Shown here piece after piece: positions 7,264 through 17,024 of a DNA stretch of 36,784 bases (within the stretch, counting starts at the first letter, position 1; every line of letters starts with the position of its first letter). Origin of the DNA: Rhizobiales bacterium 32-66-11 (GTDB lineage: Bacteria; Pseudomonadota; Alphaproteobacteria; Rhizobiales; Xanthobacteraceae); the NCBI GenBank assembly GCA_002304505.1, contig NCEH01000042.1:1-36784 (forward strand), in the 5' to 3' direction. The notes below the pieces were generated by a model, which had not been told where the DNA came from, ran no database searches, and saw only the letters and a program-made list of their open reading frames with translations. Both the position numbers and the translations under genes were made by a program.

Positions 7264-8390
7264 ACAAGCCATTGATTCTGCTGGCTGCCGGGGGAACCGG
7301 CGGCCATTTGTTTCCCGCCGAGGCGCTCGCCCATGTGCTGCGGCGGCGGGGGTATGATGTCGATCTCGTCACCGACAGCCGGGCCGCGCGCTATGCCGGC
7401 CATTTTCCGGCGCGGGAGGTGCACGTCCTGCCGGCCGATACGGTGCGCAGCCGCTCTCCCTTAGCTTTGGCGAAAACCCTCTTCACCCTGCTGCGCGGCC
7501 TGCTCAGCGGGCTCGTGCTGATGCGGCGGCTGAAGCCGGCGGTGGTGGTGGGCTTCGGCGGCTATCCGACCTTGCCGCCCGTGCTCTCGGCGACCTTTTC
7601 CGGCGTTCCCAGTCTCATTCACGAGGCAAACGGCGTCCTCGGGCGGGCGAACCGGCTTCTGGCGGCGCGGGTGAGCGCGATCGCCACCGGCTTTCCCGAT
7701 ATCCTGGTCCATGAGCCGGAGCTTGCGCCCAGGGCGGTGTTTACCGGCAATCCCCTGCGCCCCTCGGTGCAGGAGGCGGCGGGAACAAGGTTCGATCCGC
7801 CCGAGGTGAGCAGTCCGCTGCGTCTGCTGGTGTTCGGCGGCAGCCAGGGCGCGCGGGTGATGGCGGACGTGGTGCCGCAGGCGGTGGCGCGCCTCAATGG
7901 CGATCTGCGCGCGCGGCTGTCGATCGTGCAGCAGGCCCGCGAGGAGGATCTCGAGCGGGTGCGCAAGACCTATCTGGATGTGCGCGTCGAGGCGGAGGTT
8001 GCGCCCTTCTTCGACGATCTGCCGGAACGCATGGCCCGCGCCCATCTGGTGATCGCCCGGTCCGGGGCCTCCACGGTGGCGGAACTTGCGGCCATCGGGC
8101 GTCCCGCCATACTCGTGCCGCTGCCGAACGCGCTGGACCAGGACCAGGCGGCCAATGCAAAATCCCTGGAGCAGATCGGCGCCGCCCAGGTGATGGCGCA
8201 GACGAGCTTCACGCCCGAACGGCTCGCCACGGCACTTTCCACCTTCGGCGCCGATCCGCGCGCATTGACGAACATGGCGCAAGCGGCCAGAAGCGCCGGC
8301 AGGCTCGACGCCGCCGAACATCTGGCCGACGTGGTCGTGCATCTGGCAGGGGGGGCGCCCATCGCCACCTATCGAGGACTCCAAGAATGA
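7260..8390 (+). CDS. murG: UDP-GlcNAc:lipid I N-acetylglucosaminyltransferase MurG
   Basis: A 376-residue GT28 glycosyltransferase that adds GlcNAc to lipid I on the inner face of the membrane, making lipid II. Seen: [14 protein letters not shown] near the N-terminus (acceptor site), [21 protein letters not shown] at the start of the second Rossmann domain, and [22 protein letters not shown] followed by DQDQAANAK (UDP-GlcNAc site). The start overlaps the ftsW stop as ATGA, and the gene ends in the same way against murC, so the three are translationally coupled. Confidence 0.97.
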   Translation: MNKPLILLAAGGTGGHLFPAEALAHVLRRRGYDVDLVTDSRAARYAGHFPAREVHVLPADTVRSRSPLALAKTLFTLLRGLLSGLVLMRRLKPAVVVGFGGYPTLPPVLSATFSGVPSLIHEANGVLGRANRLLAARVSAIATGFPDILVHEPELAPRAVFTGNPLRPSVQEAAGTRFDPPEVSSPLRLLVFGGSQGARVMADVVPQAVARLNGDLRARLSIVQQAREEDLERVRKTYLDVRVEAEVAPFFDDLPERMARAHLVIARSGASTVAELAAIGRPAILVPLPNALDQDQAANAKSLEQIGAAQVMAQTSFTPERLATALSTFGADPRALTNMAQAARSAGRLDAAEHLADVVVHLAGGAPIATYRGLQE

Positions 8391-9802
8391 AGCTTCCGCA
8401 GGCGCTCGGCTCCATCCATTTCATCGGCATCGGCGGCATCGGCATGAGCGGCATCGCCGAGGTGCTGCACAATCTGGGCTATCAGGTGCAGGGCTCGGAT
8501 GTGGCCGAGAACGCCAATGTGAAGCGCCTGCGCGACCAGGGCATCACGGTGGAGGTCGGCCACCGGGCCGAAAATGTGGACCATGCCGACGTCGTGGTGG
8601 TGTCCTCCGCCATCCGGCGCGACAATCCGGAATTGCAGGCTGCGCGCGCCAAGCGCCTGCCGGTGGTGCGGCGCGCGGAAATGCTCGCGGAACTGATGCG
8701 GCTGAAGAGCTGCGTCGCCATCGCCGGCACCCACGGCAAGACCACCACCACCTCGCTGGTCGCGACCCTGCTGGATGCGGGCGCCATGGACCCGACCGTG
8801 ATCAACGGCGGCATCATCAATGCCTATGGCACCAACGCCCGCCTCGGCGCCGGCGAATGGATGGTGGTGGAAGCCGACGAGAGCGACGGCACCTTCCTGA
8901 AGCTGCCGGCGGAAGTAGCCATCGTCACCAATATCGACCCCGAGCACCTCGACCATTTCAAGACCTTCGACAAGGTGCAGGAAGCGTTCAAGGCGTTCGT
9001 GGAGAATGTGCCGTTCTACGGCTTCGCGGTCATGTGCATCGACCATCCGGTGGTGCAGGCCCTGGTCGGCCGCATCGAGGACCGGCGCATCATCACCTAT
9101 GGCGAGAACCCGCAGGCCGACGTGCGGCTGGTGAATGTGGATCTGAAAGGCGGCGTGACCAAGTTCGACGTCCTGTTCCGCGACCGCAGCGGCGAGACCT
9201 TGAGCCATATCGAGGGCTTCCGCCTGCCCATGCCGGGCCGGCACAATGCGCTGAACGCCACCGCCGCGATCGCCGTGGCGCGCGAACTGGGCGTGCCGGA
9301 CGCGCGCATCCTGGAGGCGATTTCCCAATTCGGCGGCGTGAAACGGCGCTTCACCCGCACCGGGGAATGGAACGGCGTCGCCATATTCGACGATTACGGC
9401 CACCACCCCGTGGAAATCGCCGCCGTGCTGCGCGCCGCCCGGGCCGCCAGCGAGGGGCAGGTGATCGCGGTGGTGCAGCCGCACCGTTATTCGCGCCTCG
9501 CCTCGCTGTTCGACGATTTCTCCACCTGTTTCAACGATGCCGACCACGTCATCGTCGCGCCGGTCTATGCGGCGGGAGAGAGCCCGATCGCCGGGGCGGA
9601 CCGGGACCATCTGGTGCAGGGCCTGCGCGCCCATGGCCACCGCAGTGTCACCGCGCTCGAAGGACCCGAGGCCCTGGCGGGGATCGTCAGCGGCCTTGCC
9701 AAGCCCGGCGACTACGTGATCTGCCTTGGAGCCGGCACCATCACGCAATGGGCCTATGCGCTGCCCGGCGAGCTGGAAGCCCTCGCGCCAGGGGGTGCGT
9801 GA
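8387..9802 (+). CDS. murC: UDP-N-acetylmuramate--L-alanine ligase MurC
   Basis: A 471-residue Mur ligase, the usual size for MurC, that attaches the first amino acid (L-Ala) to UDP-MurNAc in the cytosol. Seen: [17 protein letters not shown] (Rossmann domain 1), [10 protein letters not shown] (ATP P-loop, residues 113-122), [10 protein letters not shown] and the [10 protein letters not shown] block (central domain), [10 protein letters not shown] and QPHRYSR (C-terminal domain). The start overlaps murG by four bases. An unexpected gene, a CDF transporter, follows before murB. Confidence 0.97.
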   Translation: MKLPQALGSIHFIGIGGIGMSGIAEVLHNLGYQVQGSDVAENANVKRLRDQGITVEVGHRAENVDHADVVVVSSAIRRDNPELQAARAKRLPVVRRAEMLAELMRLKSCVAIAGTHGKTTTTSLVATLLDAGAMDPTVINGGIINAYGTNARLGAGEWMVVEADESDGTFLKLPAEVAIVTNIDPEHLDHFKTFDKVQEAFKAFVENVPFYGFAVMCIDHPVVQALVGRIEDRRIITYGENPQADVRLVNVDLKGGVTKFDVLFRDRSGETLSHIEGFRLPMPGRHNALNATAAIAVARELGVPDARILEAISQFGGVKRRFTRTGEWNGVAIFDDYGHHPVEIAAVLRAARAASEGQVIAVVQPHRYSRLASLFDDFSTCFNDADHVIVAPVYAAGESPIAGADRDHLVQGLRAHGHRSVTALEGPEALAGIVSGLAKPGDYVICLGAGTITQWAYALPGELEALAPGGA

Positions 9803-9879
9803 GCCGCAGGCGTTGCACTGCGCGGTAGGACCGGATAGGCAAGCGGCGTTCACGCCCCACCGCCCGTCCGGAGACGAAG

Positions 9880-10767
9880 ATGAACCGCACGCTCTGGATC
9901 GCGGTCGGCAGCGTATTTCTCGGCATCGTGGTGCTGGCTCTGAAGAGCGCGGCCTATTGGGTGACCGGCTCCATCGCTTTGCTGTCCGATGCCCTGGAAA
10001 GCATCATCAACGTGGCGGCGGCGCTCGCCGCTTTGGTGGCGCTGAAGATCAGCGCCCGCCCCGCCGACGACAATCACCCGTTCGGCCATCACAAGGCGGA
10101 ATATCTCTCCGCCGTGCTGGAAGGCGTGCTGATCGTGGTCGCGGCGGGCTCGATCCTGCGCGAGGCCTATTTCGGCTTTCTCGACCCGCGCTTCCCCGAA
10201 CAGCCGCTGAACGGCATGCTGCTGAACGGCGGCGCCACCATTCTCAACGCCATCTGGTGCGTGGTGCTGCTGCGTTCCGGGCGCGCCCTGCGCTCGCCCG
10301 CGCTGGTGGCGGACGGCAAGCACCTGATGAGCGATGTCGTCACCTCGGTGGGGGTCCTGGCGGGCTTCGTGCTGGTGCCGATCACCGGCTGGCCGGTGCT
10401 GGACCCGCTGCTGGCGGGCATCGTGGCGCTGAACATCCTGTGGACCGGCTGGGGCTTGATGAAGGAATCGGTCGGCGGGCTCATGGACGCCGCCCCGCCG
10501 CCGGACGTGGTGGCCGCCATTCGCGAGCTGGTCTCCACCCATGCCGACGGCGCCCTGGAGGCGCACGACCTGCGCACCCGCCATGCGGGCCGCATCACCT
10601 TCGTGGAATTCCACCTCGTGGTGCCCGGCAGCATGACGGTGGCGGCCGCCCACGAGATTTGCGACCGCATCGAGCGCGCCTTCGCCAAGCACATGGACCA
10701 CGCCATCGTCACCATTCATGTGGAGCCCGAGGACGAGGCGAAGCATCGCGGGGTGGTGGTGCTCTGA
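9880..10767 (+). CDS. Cation diffusion facilitator (CDF) family metal transporter
   Basis: A 295-residue inner-membrane divalent metal-proton antiporter of the CDF family. Seen: six hydrophobic segments in the first two thirds, LLSDALESIINV in TM2, the family signature ADDNHPFGHHKAEY in the cytoplasmic loop, DGKHLMSDVVTS in TM5 (the HxxxD metal pair), and a C-terminal cytoplasmic domain with HDLRTRHAG and VTIHVEPE. In TM2 the pattern is DxxES rather than the DxxxD of FieF, so the metal cannot be assigned. GGAG precedes the ATG. It lies between murC (77 bp away) and murB (56 bp away) on the same strand, an odd position because murC and murB are normally adjacent or share only small genes. Confidence 0.93.
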   Translation: MNRTLWIAVGSVFLGIVVLALKSAAYWVTGSIALLSDALESIINVAAALAALVALKISARPADDNHPFGHHKAEYLSAVLEGVLIVVAAGSILREAYFGFLDPRFPEQPLNGMLLNGGATILNAIWCVVLLRSGRALRSPALVADGKHLMSDVVTSVGVLAGFVLVPITGWPVLDPLLAGIVALNILWTGWGLMKESVGGLMDAAPPPDVVAAIRELVSTHADGALEAHDLRTRHAGRITFVEFHLVVPGSMTVAAAHEICDRIERAFAKHMDHAIVTIHVEPEDEAKHRGVVVL

Positions 10768-10823
10768 GCGGGCGGGGCGATCCGCCGGTTGGCTTTCGCG
10801 CCGCGCCGTTCTAAACGCTCCCC

Positions 10824-11759
10824 ATGTCCGCGACCTCGCCCTTTCCCGACCTCGTGCCCGCGTTGACGGCGCGCCTGCCCGATCTGCGCGGCCGCCTTTC
10901 GGCCAATGCCGCCCTTGCCGACCTCACCTGGTTCCGCGTCGGCGGTCCGGCGCAGGTGCTGTTCGTGCCGGCGGACGAGGCGGATCTCGCCTATGCGCGC
11001 GCCCATCTGCCGGCGGAGGTTCCGGTGACCGTCATCGGGCTCGGCTCCAATTTGATCGTGCGCGACGGCGGCGTGCCGGGGGTGGTGATCCGGCTCGGCA
11101 AGGGATTCGGCGCGCTCAGCGTGGAGGGAACGCGGGTTCTCGCCGGCGCCGGCGTGCCCGACGTGAAGGTGGCGCGCGCGGCGGCCGATGCGGGATTGAA
11201 GGGCCTCGCCTTCCTGCGCGGCATTCCCGGCGCGGTGGGCGGCGTGCTGCGCATGAACGGCGGCGCCTATGGCGGCGAGACCAAGGATGCGCTGGTCTCC
11301 TGCCGGGCGGTGGACAGCACCGGCGCGATCCACGTCCTGTCCAATGCCGACATGGGCTTCACCTATCGCCACAGCGCGGCGCCGGAGGATTTCATCTTCA
11401 CGCAGGCGGTGTTCGAAGGCACGCCGGGGGATGCCACCGAGATCGCCGCCGAGATGGATCGCATCACCTCCTCGCGCGAGGCGACCCAGCCCATCAAGAG
11501 CCGCACCGGCGGGTCCACCTTCAAGAATCCGCCCGGCGCCAAGGCCTGGCAATTGGTGGATGCGGCCGGCTGCCGGGGGCTGGCGGTGGGGCGGGCGCAG
11601 GTTTCCGATATGCACACGAATTTCCTGATCAATCTCGGCGGTGCCACCGCGGCCGAGATCGAGGCGCTCGGGGAAGAGGTGCGCCGGCGGGTGCTGGAGA
11701 CCTCCGGCGTGACGCTGGAGTGGGAGATCAAGCGCATCGGCATTCCCGCGCCGCTTTAG
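10824..11759 (+). CDS. murB: UDP-N-acetylenolpyruvoylglucosamine reductase MurB
   Basis: A 311-residue flavoenzyme that reduces UDP-GlcNAc-enolpyruvate to UDP-MurNAc with NADPH. Seen: [13 protein letters not shown] and [14 protein letters not shown] (FAD-binding), [11 protein letters not shown] with [15 protein letters not shown] (conserved active-site Arg), [15 protein letters not shown] (Ser that acts as proton donor), VSDMHTNFL, and a C-terminal Glu in [10 protein letters not shown]. The length and the shortened middle fit the type II enzymes of alphaproteobacteria. No strong Shine-Dalgarno is seen before the ATG. Confidence 0.97.
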   Translation: MSATSPFPDLVPALTARLPDLRGRLSANAALADLTWFRVGGPAQVLFVPADEADLAYARAHLPAEVPVTVIGLGSNLIVRDGGVPGVVIRLGKGFGALSVEGTRVLAGAGVPDVKVARAAADAGLKGLAFLRGIPGAVGGVLRMNGGAYGGETKDALVSCRAVDSTGAIHVLSNADMGFTYRHSAAPEDFIFTQAVFEGTPGDATEIAAEMDRITSSREATQPIKSRTGGSTFKNPPGAKAWQLVDAAGCRGLAVGRAQVSDMHTNFLINLGGATAAEIEALGEEVRRRVLETSGVTLEWEIKRIGIPAPL

Positions 11760-11827
11760 CAAATTGCAAACGCTGTGCAGCTTTAGATGACAGGCCCGTC
11801 GCCGGGCAGGGCCGAGGGACAGGCAAG

Positions 11828-12748
11828 ATGAGCAAACACGTCGCAGTGCTGATGGGCGGCTGGTCGGCCGAGCGGGACGTTTCCTTGCGGTCGGGCGAAG
11901 CCTGCGCCCAGGTGCTGGAGGCCGCCGGCTATCGGGTGACGCGGGTGGACGTGAAGCGCGACGTGGCCGAGGTGCTGGCCCGCCTCAAGCCCGATGTCGC
12001 CCTGAACGTGCTGCATGGCTGTCCCGGCGAGGACGGCACCATGCAGGGGATTTTGGAAATCCTGCGCATTCCCTATTCCCATTCCGGCGTGCTCGCCTCG
12101 GCGCTGGCCATGGACAAGGCGCAGGCGAAGATCGTGATGGCGGCGGCCGGGGTGCCGGTGCCGTTCGGCCGGGTGGTCAGCCGGGCGGAAGCCGCGCGCG
12201 GCCATGTGATGGCGCCGCCTTATGTGCTGAAGCCGGTGGCGGAGGGATCGAGCGTCGGCGTGTTCATCGTGCGCGAGGACCAAGCCCATCCCCCGCAGGA
12301 ACTGACGCGGCCCGACTGGCCCCATGGCGAAAACCTGCTGGCGGAGCGCTTCATTCCGGGGCTGGAGCTGACCTGCGCGGTCATCCGCGACGAGGCCACG
12401 GGCGTGATCGAGATCGAGTCCACCCAGGCGTTTTACGATTACGAATCCAAATATGCGCCGGGCGGCTCGCGGCACATTCTTCCGGCCCGTATTTTACCCG
12501 AAATTTACCAACAGGCGCGGATATTTACACTCGCGGCACACAAGGCACTCGGGTGCCGGGGCGTCTCGCGTGCAGACTTCCGATATGACGAAAATGCCGG
12601 CGAAGGCGCCGGCCTGATCTGTCTGGAAGTCAACACGCAACCCGGCATGACTGAGACCTCGCTGGTGCCCGAACTGGCAGCCCACGCGGGCATATCGTTC
12701 GGCGAGCTTGTGACATGGATGGTGGAGGACGCGTCGCTGGATCGGTAA
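11828..12748 (+). CDS. ddl: D-alanine--D-alanine ligase
   Basis: A 306-residue ATP-grasp ligase that makes D-Ala-D-Ala for the peptidoglycan stem peptide; the size fits the DdlB type. Seen: VLMGGWSAERDVSLRSG at the N-terminus, NVLHGCPGEDGTMQGILE (family motif HGxxGEDG), PYVLKPVAEGSSVGV (ATP-grasp loop), ELTCAVI, and LEVNTQPGMTETSLVPE near the end, which holds the Mg-binding Glu/Asn. ATG at 11828 follows a 68-bp gap after murB; earlier starts in the open frame would run through murB. Its 3' end overlaps ftsQ by 34 bp. Confidence 0.96.
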   Translation: MSKHVAVLMGGWSAERDVSLRSGEACAQVLEAAGYRVTRVDVKRDVAEVLARLKPDVALNVLHGCPGEDGTMQGILEILRIPYSHSGVLASALAMDKAQAKIVMAAAGVPVPFGRVVSRAEAARGHVMAPPYVLKPVAEGSSVGVFIVREDQAHPPQELTRPDWPHGENLLAERFIPGLELTCAVIRDEATGVIEIESTQAFYDYESKYAPGGSRHILPARILPEIYQQARIFTLAAHKALGCRGVSRADFRYDENAGEGAGLICLEVNTQPGMTETSLVPELAAHAGISFGELVTWMVEDASLDR

Positions 12749-13707
12749 GGGAGCGCCCGCACGGGACGCGCCCGGGCACGAACCCGCCTGTTTCGTCCGC
12801 CGGCCGCAAGCCGGTGCGGCCCCAGCCGATGCGCGAGCCCCCGCCGCCCAGCCGCATCGCCTTGTTCCTGCGCCGCATGACGGTGCGCCTTGGCGCCTCG
12901 CGATTCGGCCGGCGCGGTGCCGCTTTGCTCAGCATCGCGGTCATCGGCGGCTTCACGGCCTATGGCGTGGTGCTCGGCGGCCATGTGGAGGAAGCCCACG
13001 AATTCGTCGTGGATATGGGCGATGCCGCGGCCAATATCGCCGGCTTCAAGATCGCCCAGGTCAATCTCTCCGGCCAGAATCACGTGACGCCGTCGGAAAT
13101 CCTGGCGGCGGCCGGCATCAAGCCGACCACCTCCATCCTGTTCGTGAATGCGGACGAGACCCGCGCGCGGCTGGAATCCATGCCCTGGATCGCCAGCGCC
13201 AGCGTGCGCAAGCTCTATCCCGACCGCGTCGACATCCATGTGGTGGAGCGCGAGGCCTATGCGCTCTGGCAGATGAACGGCCAGATCAACGTGATTGCCA
13301 AGGACGGCACCCCGATCGCCCCATATTCCGACGATCCGCGCTATGTGAACCTGCCGATCGTGGTGGGCGAGGGGGCGCAGGAGCGCGTGGGCGAGATCGT
13401 CGATGCGCTCGCCCGCGTTCCCGCCGTGCGTGACAAGGTGCGCGCCGCCATATTGGTGGCCGAGCGCCGCTGGACGCTGAAGCTGCGCAACGGCATCGAC
13501 GTGCGCCTGCCCGAAGGGGCGGTGGACGACGCGCTGCTCCAGCTCGCCGACCTCGACCGCGACAAGAAACTGCTCACCCGCGACATCACCATCGTCGACC
13601 TGCGCCTGCCCGACCGGGTGGTCGTGCGCCTGTCCGACGCTGCCGCCGATGCCCGCGCCCAGATGCTGAAGGCCCGCGCGAAGGCCAAGAAAGGAGGCGC
13701 CGCGTGA
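12715..13707 (+). CDS. ftsQ: Cell division protein FtsQ
   Basis: A 330-residue bitopic membrane protein. It has a cytoplasmic Pro/Arg-rich N-terminus, one membrane span (about residues 65-88, with LLSIAVIGGFTAYGVV), a POTRA-like domain (starting IAQVNLSGQNHVTPSEIL) and an FtsQ domain with ASVRKLYPDRVDIHVVEREAYA. The C-terminal tail is Ala/Lys-rich. FtsQ links the division complex through FtsB and FtsL. ATG at 12715 lies inside the ddl 3' end; the opening MDGGGR recalls rhizobial FtsQ starts (from memory), which supports it. An ATG at 12829 is the alternative. AGGAGG near its 3' end drives ftsA. Confidence 0.94.
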   Translation: MDGGGRVAGSVRERPHGTRPGTNPPVSSAGRKPVRPQPMREPPPPSRIALFLRRMTVRLGASRFGRRGAALLSIAVIGGFTAYGVVLGGHVEEAHEFVVDMGDAAANIAGFKIAQVNLSGQNHVTPSEILAAAGIKPTTSILFVNADETRARLESMPWIASASVRKLYPDRVDIHVVEREAYALWQMNGQINVIAKDGTPIAPYSDDPRYVNLPIVVGEGAQERVGEIVDALARVPAVRDKVRAAILVAERRWTLKLRNGIDVRLPEGAVDDALLQLADLDRDKKLLTRDITIVDLRLPDRVVVRLSDAAADARAQMLKARAKAKKGGAA

Positions 13708-15029
13708 GACATCGGCTCGCACAAGGTTTTGCCCCGAAGATGCGTCCCATGCCGCCCAAGAAGAGCGGCATCATCGCGGTGCTCGATATCGGCACCAGCA
13801 AGATCGTCTGCGCCATCGCGCGCCTCAAGCCGCGCGGCGCCTCCGACGTGCTGCGCCGGCGCACCCATTCCATCGACGTGCTCGGCATCGGCCACACCCG
13901 CGCCCACGGCGTGAAGGGCGGCGTGATCATCGACATGGCGCGGGCCGAACTGGCGATTCGCCAGGCCGTGGACATGGCGGAGCGCGCCTCCGGCGTGCAG
14001 ATCGCCTCGGTGATTCTCGGCGTCTCGGGCGCGCGTCTGTCCTCGCAGCATTACGAGGCGGCGGTACGCCTCACCGCGCCGGCGGTGGAGGAATTCGACA
14101 TCCGCCGCGTGCTGGAGGCCGCCTCCACTTATGCGGTGGGCGATGGCCGGGCCGTGATGCACGCTTTGCCCGTGGGCTATTCGCTGGACGGCCGGCGCGG
14201 CATCGGCGAGCCGTGCGGCATGCTCGGCCGCGAGCTCGGCGTCGACATGCATGTGGTGACGGGCGACCTCACCTCGCTGAAGAACCTGGTGCTGTGCGTG
14301 GAGCGCTGCCATCTCGGCATCGAGGCCATGGTCGCGGCGCCTTATGCGGCGGCGCTCTCCTCGCTCACCGACGACGAAATGGAACTCGGCGTCACGCTGA
14401 TCGACATGGGGGCGGGCACCACCACCTTCTCCATCGTGTCGGGCGGGCACTGCGTCTATGTGGACGGCATTGCGGTCGGCGGGCAGCACATCACCAATGA
14501 CGTCGCCCGCGGCCTGCCCGCGCGCCTAGCCGACGCCGAGCGCCTGAAGGCTCTGCATGGCGCGGTGGTGGCTGTGTCTTCCGACGATCACGACATGCTC
14601 TCGATCCCCGCCTTGTCGGGCGACGAGCGCGACCATCCCCATTCGGTGCCGAAATCGCGGCTGGTGACGATCGTTAAGCCGCGCGCGGAAGAAATTGTTG
14701 AATTGTTGCGCGATCGCCTCAAGGCCTCCGGGCATGGCGGCGACGCGGGCCGCCGGCTGGTGCTGACCGGCGGCGCGGCGCAATTGCAGGGCCTGCCGGA
14801 CCTCATGGCGCGGGTGATCGGCCCGCAGGTGAGAATCGGCCGCCCGCTTGGGGTTTCACGCCTTCCGGAGGCCGCGCGCGGCGCTGCTTTCGCGGTGGCG
14901 GCAGGGCTTCTGGTCTATCCCCAGGTGGCGGGGCTCGAGCATTTCGAGCCCCGTCGCCGACAGGCGGCCGGCGCGGAGGGCGGCACATATTTTGGCCGTG
15001 TCGGGCGCTGGTTGAGGGACGGCTTTTAG
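13704..15029 (+). CDS. ftsA: Cell division protein FtsA (GTG start)
   Basis: A 441-residue actin-like ATPase that anchors FtsZ to the membrane. Seen: IAVLDIGTSKIVCAIARL (phosphate 1), a 1C domain (about residues 95-180), TLIDMGAGTTTFSIV (phosphate 2), VGGQHITNDVARGL, and LVLTGGAAQLQGLPDL (adenosine motif). The C-terminus, VGRWLRDGF, is the amphipathic helix that binds membrane. The GTG at 13704 is favoured: AGGAGG (13692-13697) is at ideal distance and the GTGA overlaps the ftsQ stop. Two in-frame ATGs follow at 13740 and 13749, just before the conserved core. Confidence 0.95.
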   Translation: MRHRLAQGFAPKMRPMPPKKSGIIAVLDIGTSKIVCAIARLKPRGASDVLRRRTHSIDVLGIGHTRAHGVKGGVIIDMARAELAIRQAVDMAERASGVQIASVILGVSGARLSSQHYEAAVRLTAPAVEEFDIRRVLEAASTYAVGDGRAVMHALPVGYSLDGRRGIGEPCGMLGRELGVDMHVVTGDLTSLKNLVLCVERCHLGIEAMVAAPYAAALSSLTDDEMELGVTLIDMGAGTTTFSIVSGGHCVYVDGIAVGGQHITNDVARGLPARLADAERLKALHGAVVAVSSDDHDMLSIPALSGDERDHPHSVPKSRLVTIVKPRAEEIVELLRDRLKASGHGGDAGRRLVLTGGAAQLQGLPDLMARVIGPQVRIGRPLGVSRLPEAARGAAFAVAAGLLVYPQVAGLEHFEPRRRQAAGAEGGTYFGRVGRWLRDGF

Positions 15030-15035
15030 AGATGG

Positions 15036-15062
15036 TTAACGGTATTCCCCTTAACAAAGGGG
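15036..15062 (+). promoter_or_regulatory. Repeated TTAAC boxes and small hairpin in the ftsZ leader
   Basis: TTAAC occurs at 15036-15040 and 15051-15055, a 15-bp period. CCCCTT (15047-15052) pairs with AAGGGG (15057-15062) over a 4-base loop. The structure lies about 55 bp before the ftsZ ATG. The boxes resemble CtrA half-sites but the spacing is wrong for a full site (N11 between TTAA boxes, not N7). Confidence 0.35.
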
Positions 15063-15116
15063 AGAGCCACGGATTCGGACGGCGTGCCGGCGCCCAGGGC
15101 GCGATGGAGTGGGAAC

Positions 15117-16811
15117 ATGACGATCAACCTTCAGATGCCTGACATTCGGGAGTTGCGGCCGCGAATCACCGTGTTCGGCTGCGGTGGCGCCGGTGGCAAC
15201 GCCGTCAACAACATGATCACCGCCGGCCTCACCGGCGTTGAGTTCGTGGTGGCCAATACGGACGCGCAGGCGCTGTCGCTTTCGAAGGCCGAGCGCCTGG
15301 TTCAGATGGGCGTCGCCGTCACCGAGGGCCTCGGGGCCGGCTCGCAGCCGGAAGTCGGCCGCGCCGCCGCCGAAGAAGTCCTGGACGAGATTCGCGACCA
15401 TTTGTCCGGCTCGCACATGGTGTTCATCACCGCCGGCATGGGCGGCGGCACCGGCACGGGCGCGGCTCCCGTCGTGGCCCGCGCCGCCCGCGAACTCGGC
15501 ATCCTCACCGTGGGCGTGGTGACCAAGCCCTTCCACTTCGAGGGCCAGCGCCGCATGCGCGTCGCCGAGCACGGCATCAACGAGCTGCAGAAGACGGTCG
15601 ATACGCTGATCGTCATCCCGAATCAGAACCTGTTCCGGGTCGCCAACGAGAAGACCACGTTTGCCGACGCCTTCGCCATGGCCGACCAGGTGCTCTATTC
15701 GGGCGTTGCCTGCATCACCGACCTGATGGTGAAGGAAGGCCTGATCAATCTCGACTTCGCCGACGTGCGCGCCGTGATGCGCGACATGGGCAAGGCGATG
15801 ATGGGCACCGGCGAAGCCTCCGGCGACAAGCGCGCCATCCAGGCCGCCGAAGCCGCGATCGCCAACCCGCTGCTGGACGAGACCTCCATGCGCGGCGCGG
15901 GCGGCCTGCTGATCTCCATCACCGGCGGCAACGACATGACGCTGTTCGAGGTGGACGAAGCCGCGACCCGCATCCGCGAGGAAGTGGATCCGGACGCGAA
16001 CATCATCCTCGGCGCCACGTTCGACCAGTCGCTGGACGGCATCATCCGCGTGTCGGTGGTCGCCACCGGCATCGATCCCGCCGTGATCCCCGAGCAGATC
16101 CAGTATCGCGGCGAAGCCACGCCCGACCTCCAGGGCCGCAAGATGTCCAACGCCGGCCGGGTGGCCGTGGAGCAGGCCCGCGAGGCTCAGATCCGCAGCG
16201 CGGTCGCGGCGATCTCCGCCGAAGACCTGATGGCGCTCGACAACGCCGTCTCCTCCCATCCCGCGCCCCAGGCGCAGCAGCCTGCGCCGCAGCGTTCGGT
16301 GGCCATCGACGAGGTGACGATCCGCGCCGCCGCGCCGAAGCCCTCCTTCTATTCCGAGCCCGAGCCGGCGCCCGCGCCCGCCCCGGTGGAAGACGAGGAA
16401 TTCGCGCCCTACATTCCGCCGCAGGCCCAGCGCCCCCGCGCGCCGCGCATGCCCCGCGTGGATGAACTGCCGATGCCCGCGCAGAACCAGATCCGCGCCC
16501 AGCGCGGCGAGCCCGCCGCCGAGCAGAAGCGCATGACCTTGCTCCAGCGCCTCGCCCACGTGGGCATGGGGCGCCGCGAGGACGAGCCGGAAGCGGCGCC
16601 CGCGCGCCGCGAACAGCCGAGCATGCGCGCTCCCGATCCGCGCGCGGCCCAGCAGAAGCCTGCCGCCCGCCCCGGCGAGCCGGTGTCGGAATTTGCCAAG
16701 CGTCCCCCGGCGCGGCCGGTGGCGGAGGTTCCCAGCCGCCATGCACCGCAGCACGGGCACGAGGAAGACCAGCTGGAGATTCCCGCCTTCCTGCGTCGCC
16801 AAGCGAACTGA
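15117..16811 (+). CDS. ftsZ: Cell division GTPase FtsZ
   Basis: A 564-residue tubulin homologue that forms the cytokinetic Z-ring. Seen: [17 protein letters not shown] (residues 17-33), VANTDAQAL, the GTP signature GGGTGTG (109-115), [10 protein letters not shown], and [11 protein letters not shown] (T7-loop region). A long Pro/Ala/Glu/Arg-rich linker runs from about residue 330 to 550, and the tail [14 protein letters not shown] is the conserved peptide that binds FtsA and other partners. The long linker is typical of alphaproteobacteria. ATG at 15117 has GGAG about 8 bases upstream; an in-frame GTG at 15084 would add 11 residues and is less likely. An 87-bp leader separates it from ftsA. 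Confidence 0.98.
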   Translation: MTINLQMPDIRELRPRITVFGCGGAGGNAVNNMITAGLTGVEFVVANTDAQALSLSKAERLVQMGVAVTEGLGAGSQPEVGRAAAEEVLDEIRDHLSGSHMVFITAGMGGGTGTGAAPVVARAARELGILTVGVVTKPFHFEGQRRMRVAEHGINELQKTVDTLIVIPNQNLFRVANEKTTFADAFAMADQVLYSGVACITDLMVKEGLINLDFADVRAVMRDMGKAMMGTGEASGDKRAIQAAEAAIANPLLDETSMRGAGGLLISITGGNDMTLFEVDEAATRIREEVDPDANIILGATFDQSLDGIIRVSVVATGIDPAVIPEQIQYRGEATPDLQGRKMSNAGRVAVEQAREAQIRSAVAAISAEDLMALDNAVSSHPAPQAQQPAPQRSVAIDEVTIRAAAPKPSFYSEPEPAPAPAPVEDEEFAPYIPPQAQRPRAPRMPRVDELPMPAQNQIRAQRGEPAAEQKRMTLLQRLAHVGMGRREDEPEAAPARREQPSMRAPDPRAAQQKPAARPGEPVSEFAKRPPARPVAEVPSRHAPQHGHEEDQLEIPAFLRRQAN

Positions 16812-16848
16812 TTCGCCGGCCAAAGGCCCGGCGTCTGGTCACACGAAG

Positions 16849-16902
16849 TTACGCCCGGAGCACCCCTTCGGGCGTAAGTGTTTGATAACCAAGATTTTTT
16901 TT
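16849..16902 (+). terminator. Candidate terminator after ftsZ
   Basis: TTACGCCCGGAG (16849-16860) pairs with CTTCGGGCGTAA (16866-16877) over CACCC: a 12-bp stem with one G-T pair. The T-run does not follow at once; an eight-T tract comes 17 bases later (16895-16902), so function as an intrinsic terminator is uncertain. The T-tract sits between ACCAAG and CTTGGT, a second short inverted repeat. The whole 16812-17120 gap holds no convincing gene. Confidence 0.55.
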
Positions 16903-17003
16903 GTGACGCACTTGGTAACAGGCGGTAAGCAAGCGTGATTTGGCGCAGCGCAACGAGCCCGCTAGGTTGACCCTCGAAGCTTGCTTAACGCCGCTGGCGC
17001 GGA

Positions 17004-17024
17004 ATGGATCCACACGGGGTCCAT
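17004..17024 (+). other. Hairpin in the lpxC leader
   Basis: ATGGATCC (17004-17011) pairs with GGGTCCAT (17017-17024), with one wobble, over ACACG. It lies about 95 bp before the lpxC start. It may be leader RNA structure; no known riboswitch class is recognised. Confidence 0.35.

Noticed and set aside
8369..9853. A 494-residue minus-strand frame opposite murC
   Set aside because: It is an antisense shadow of a highly conserved Mur ligase, with no recognisable motif.
15051..16823. A 590-residue minus-strand frame opposite ftsZ
   Set aside because: Composition (His/Gly/Ala-rich) is that of an antisense shadow; ftsZ is certain.
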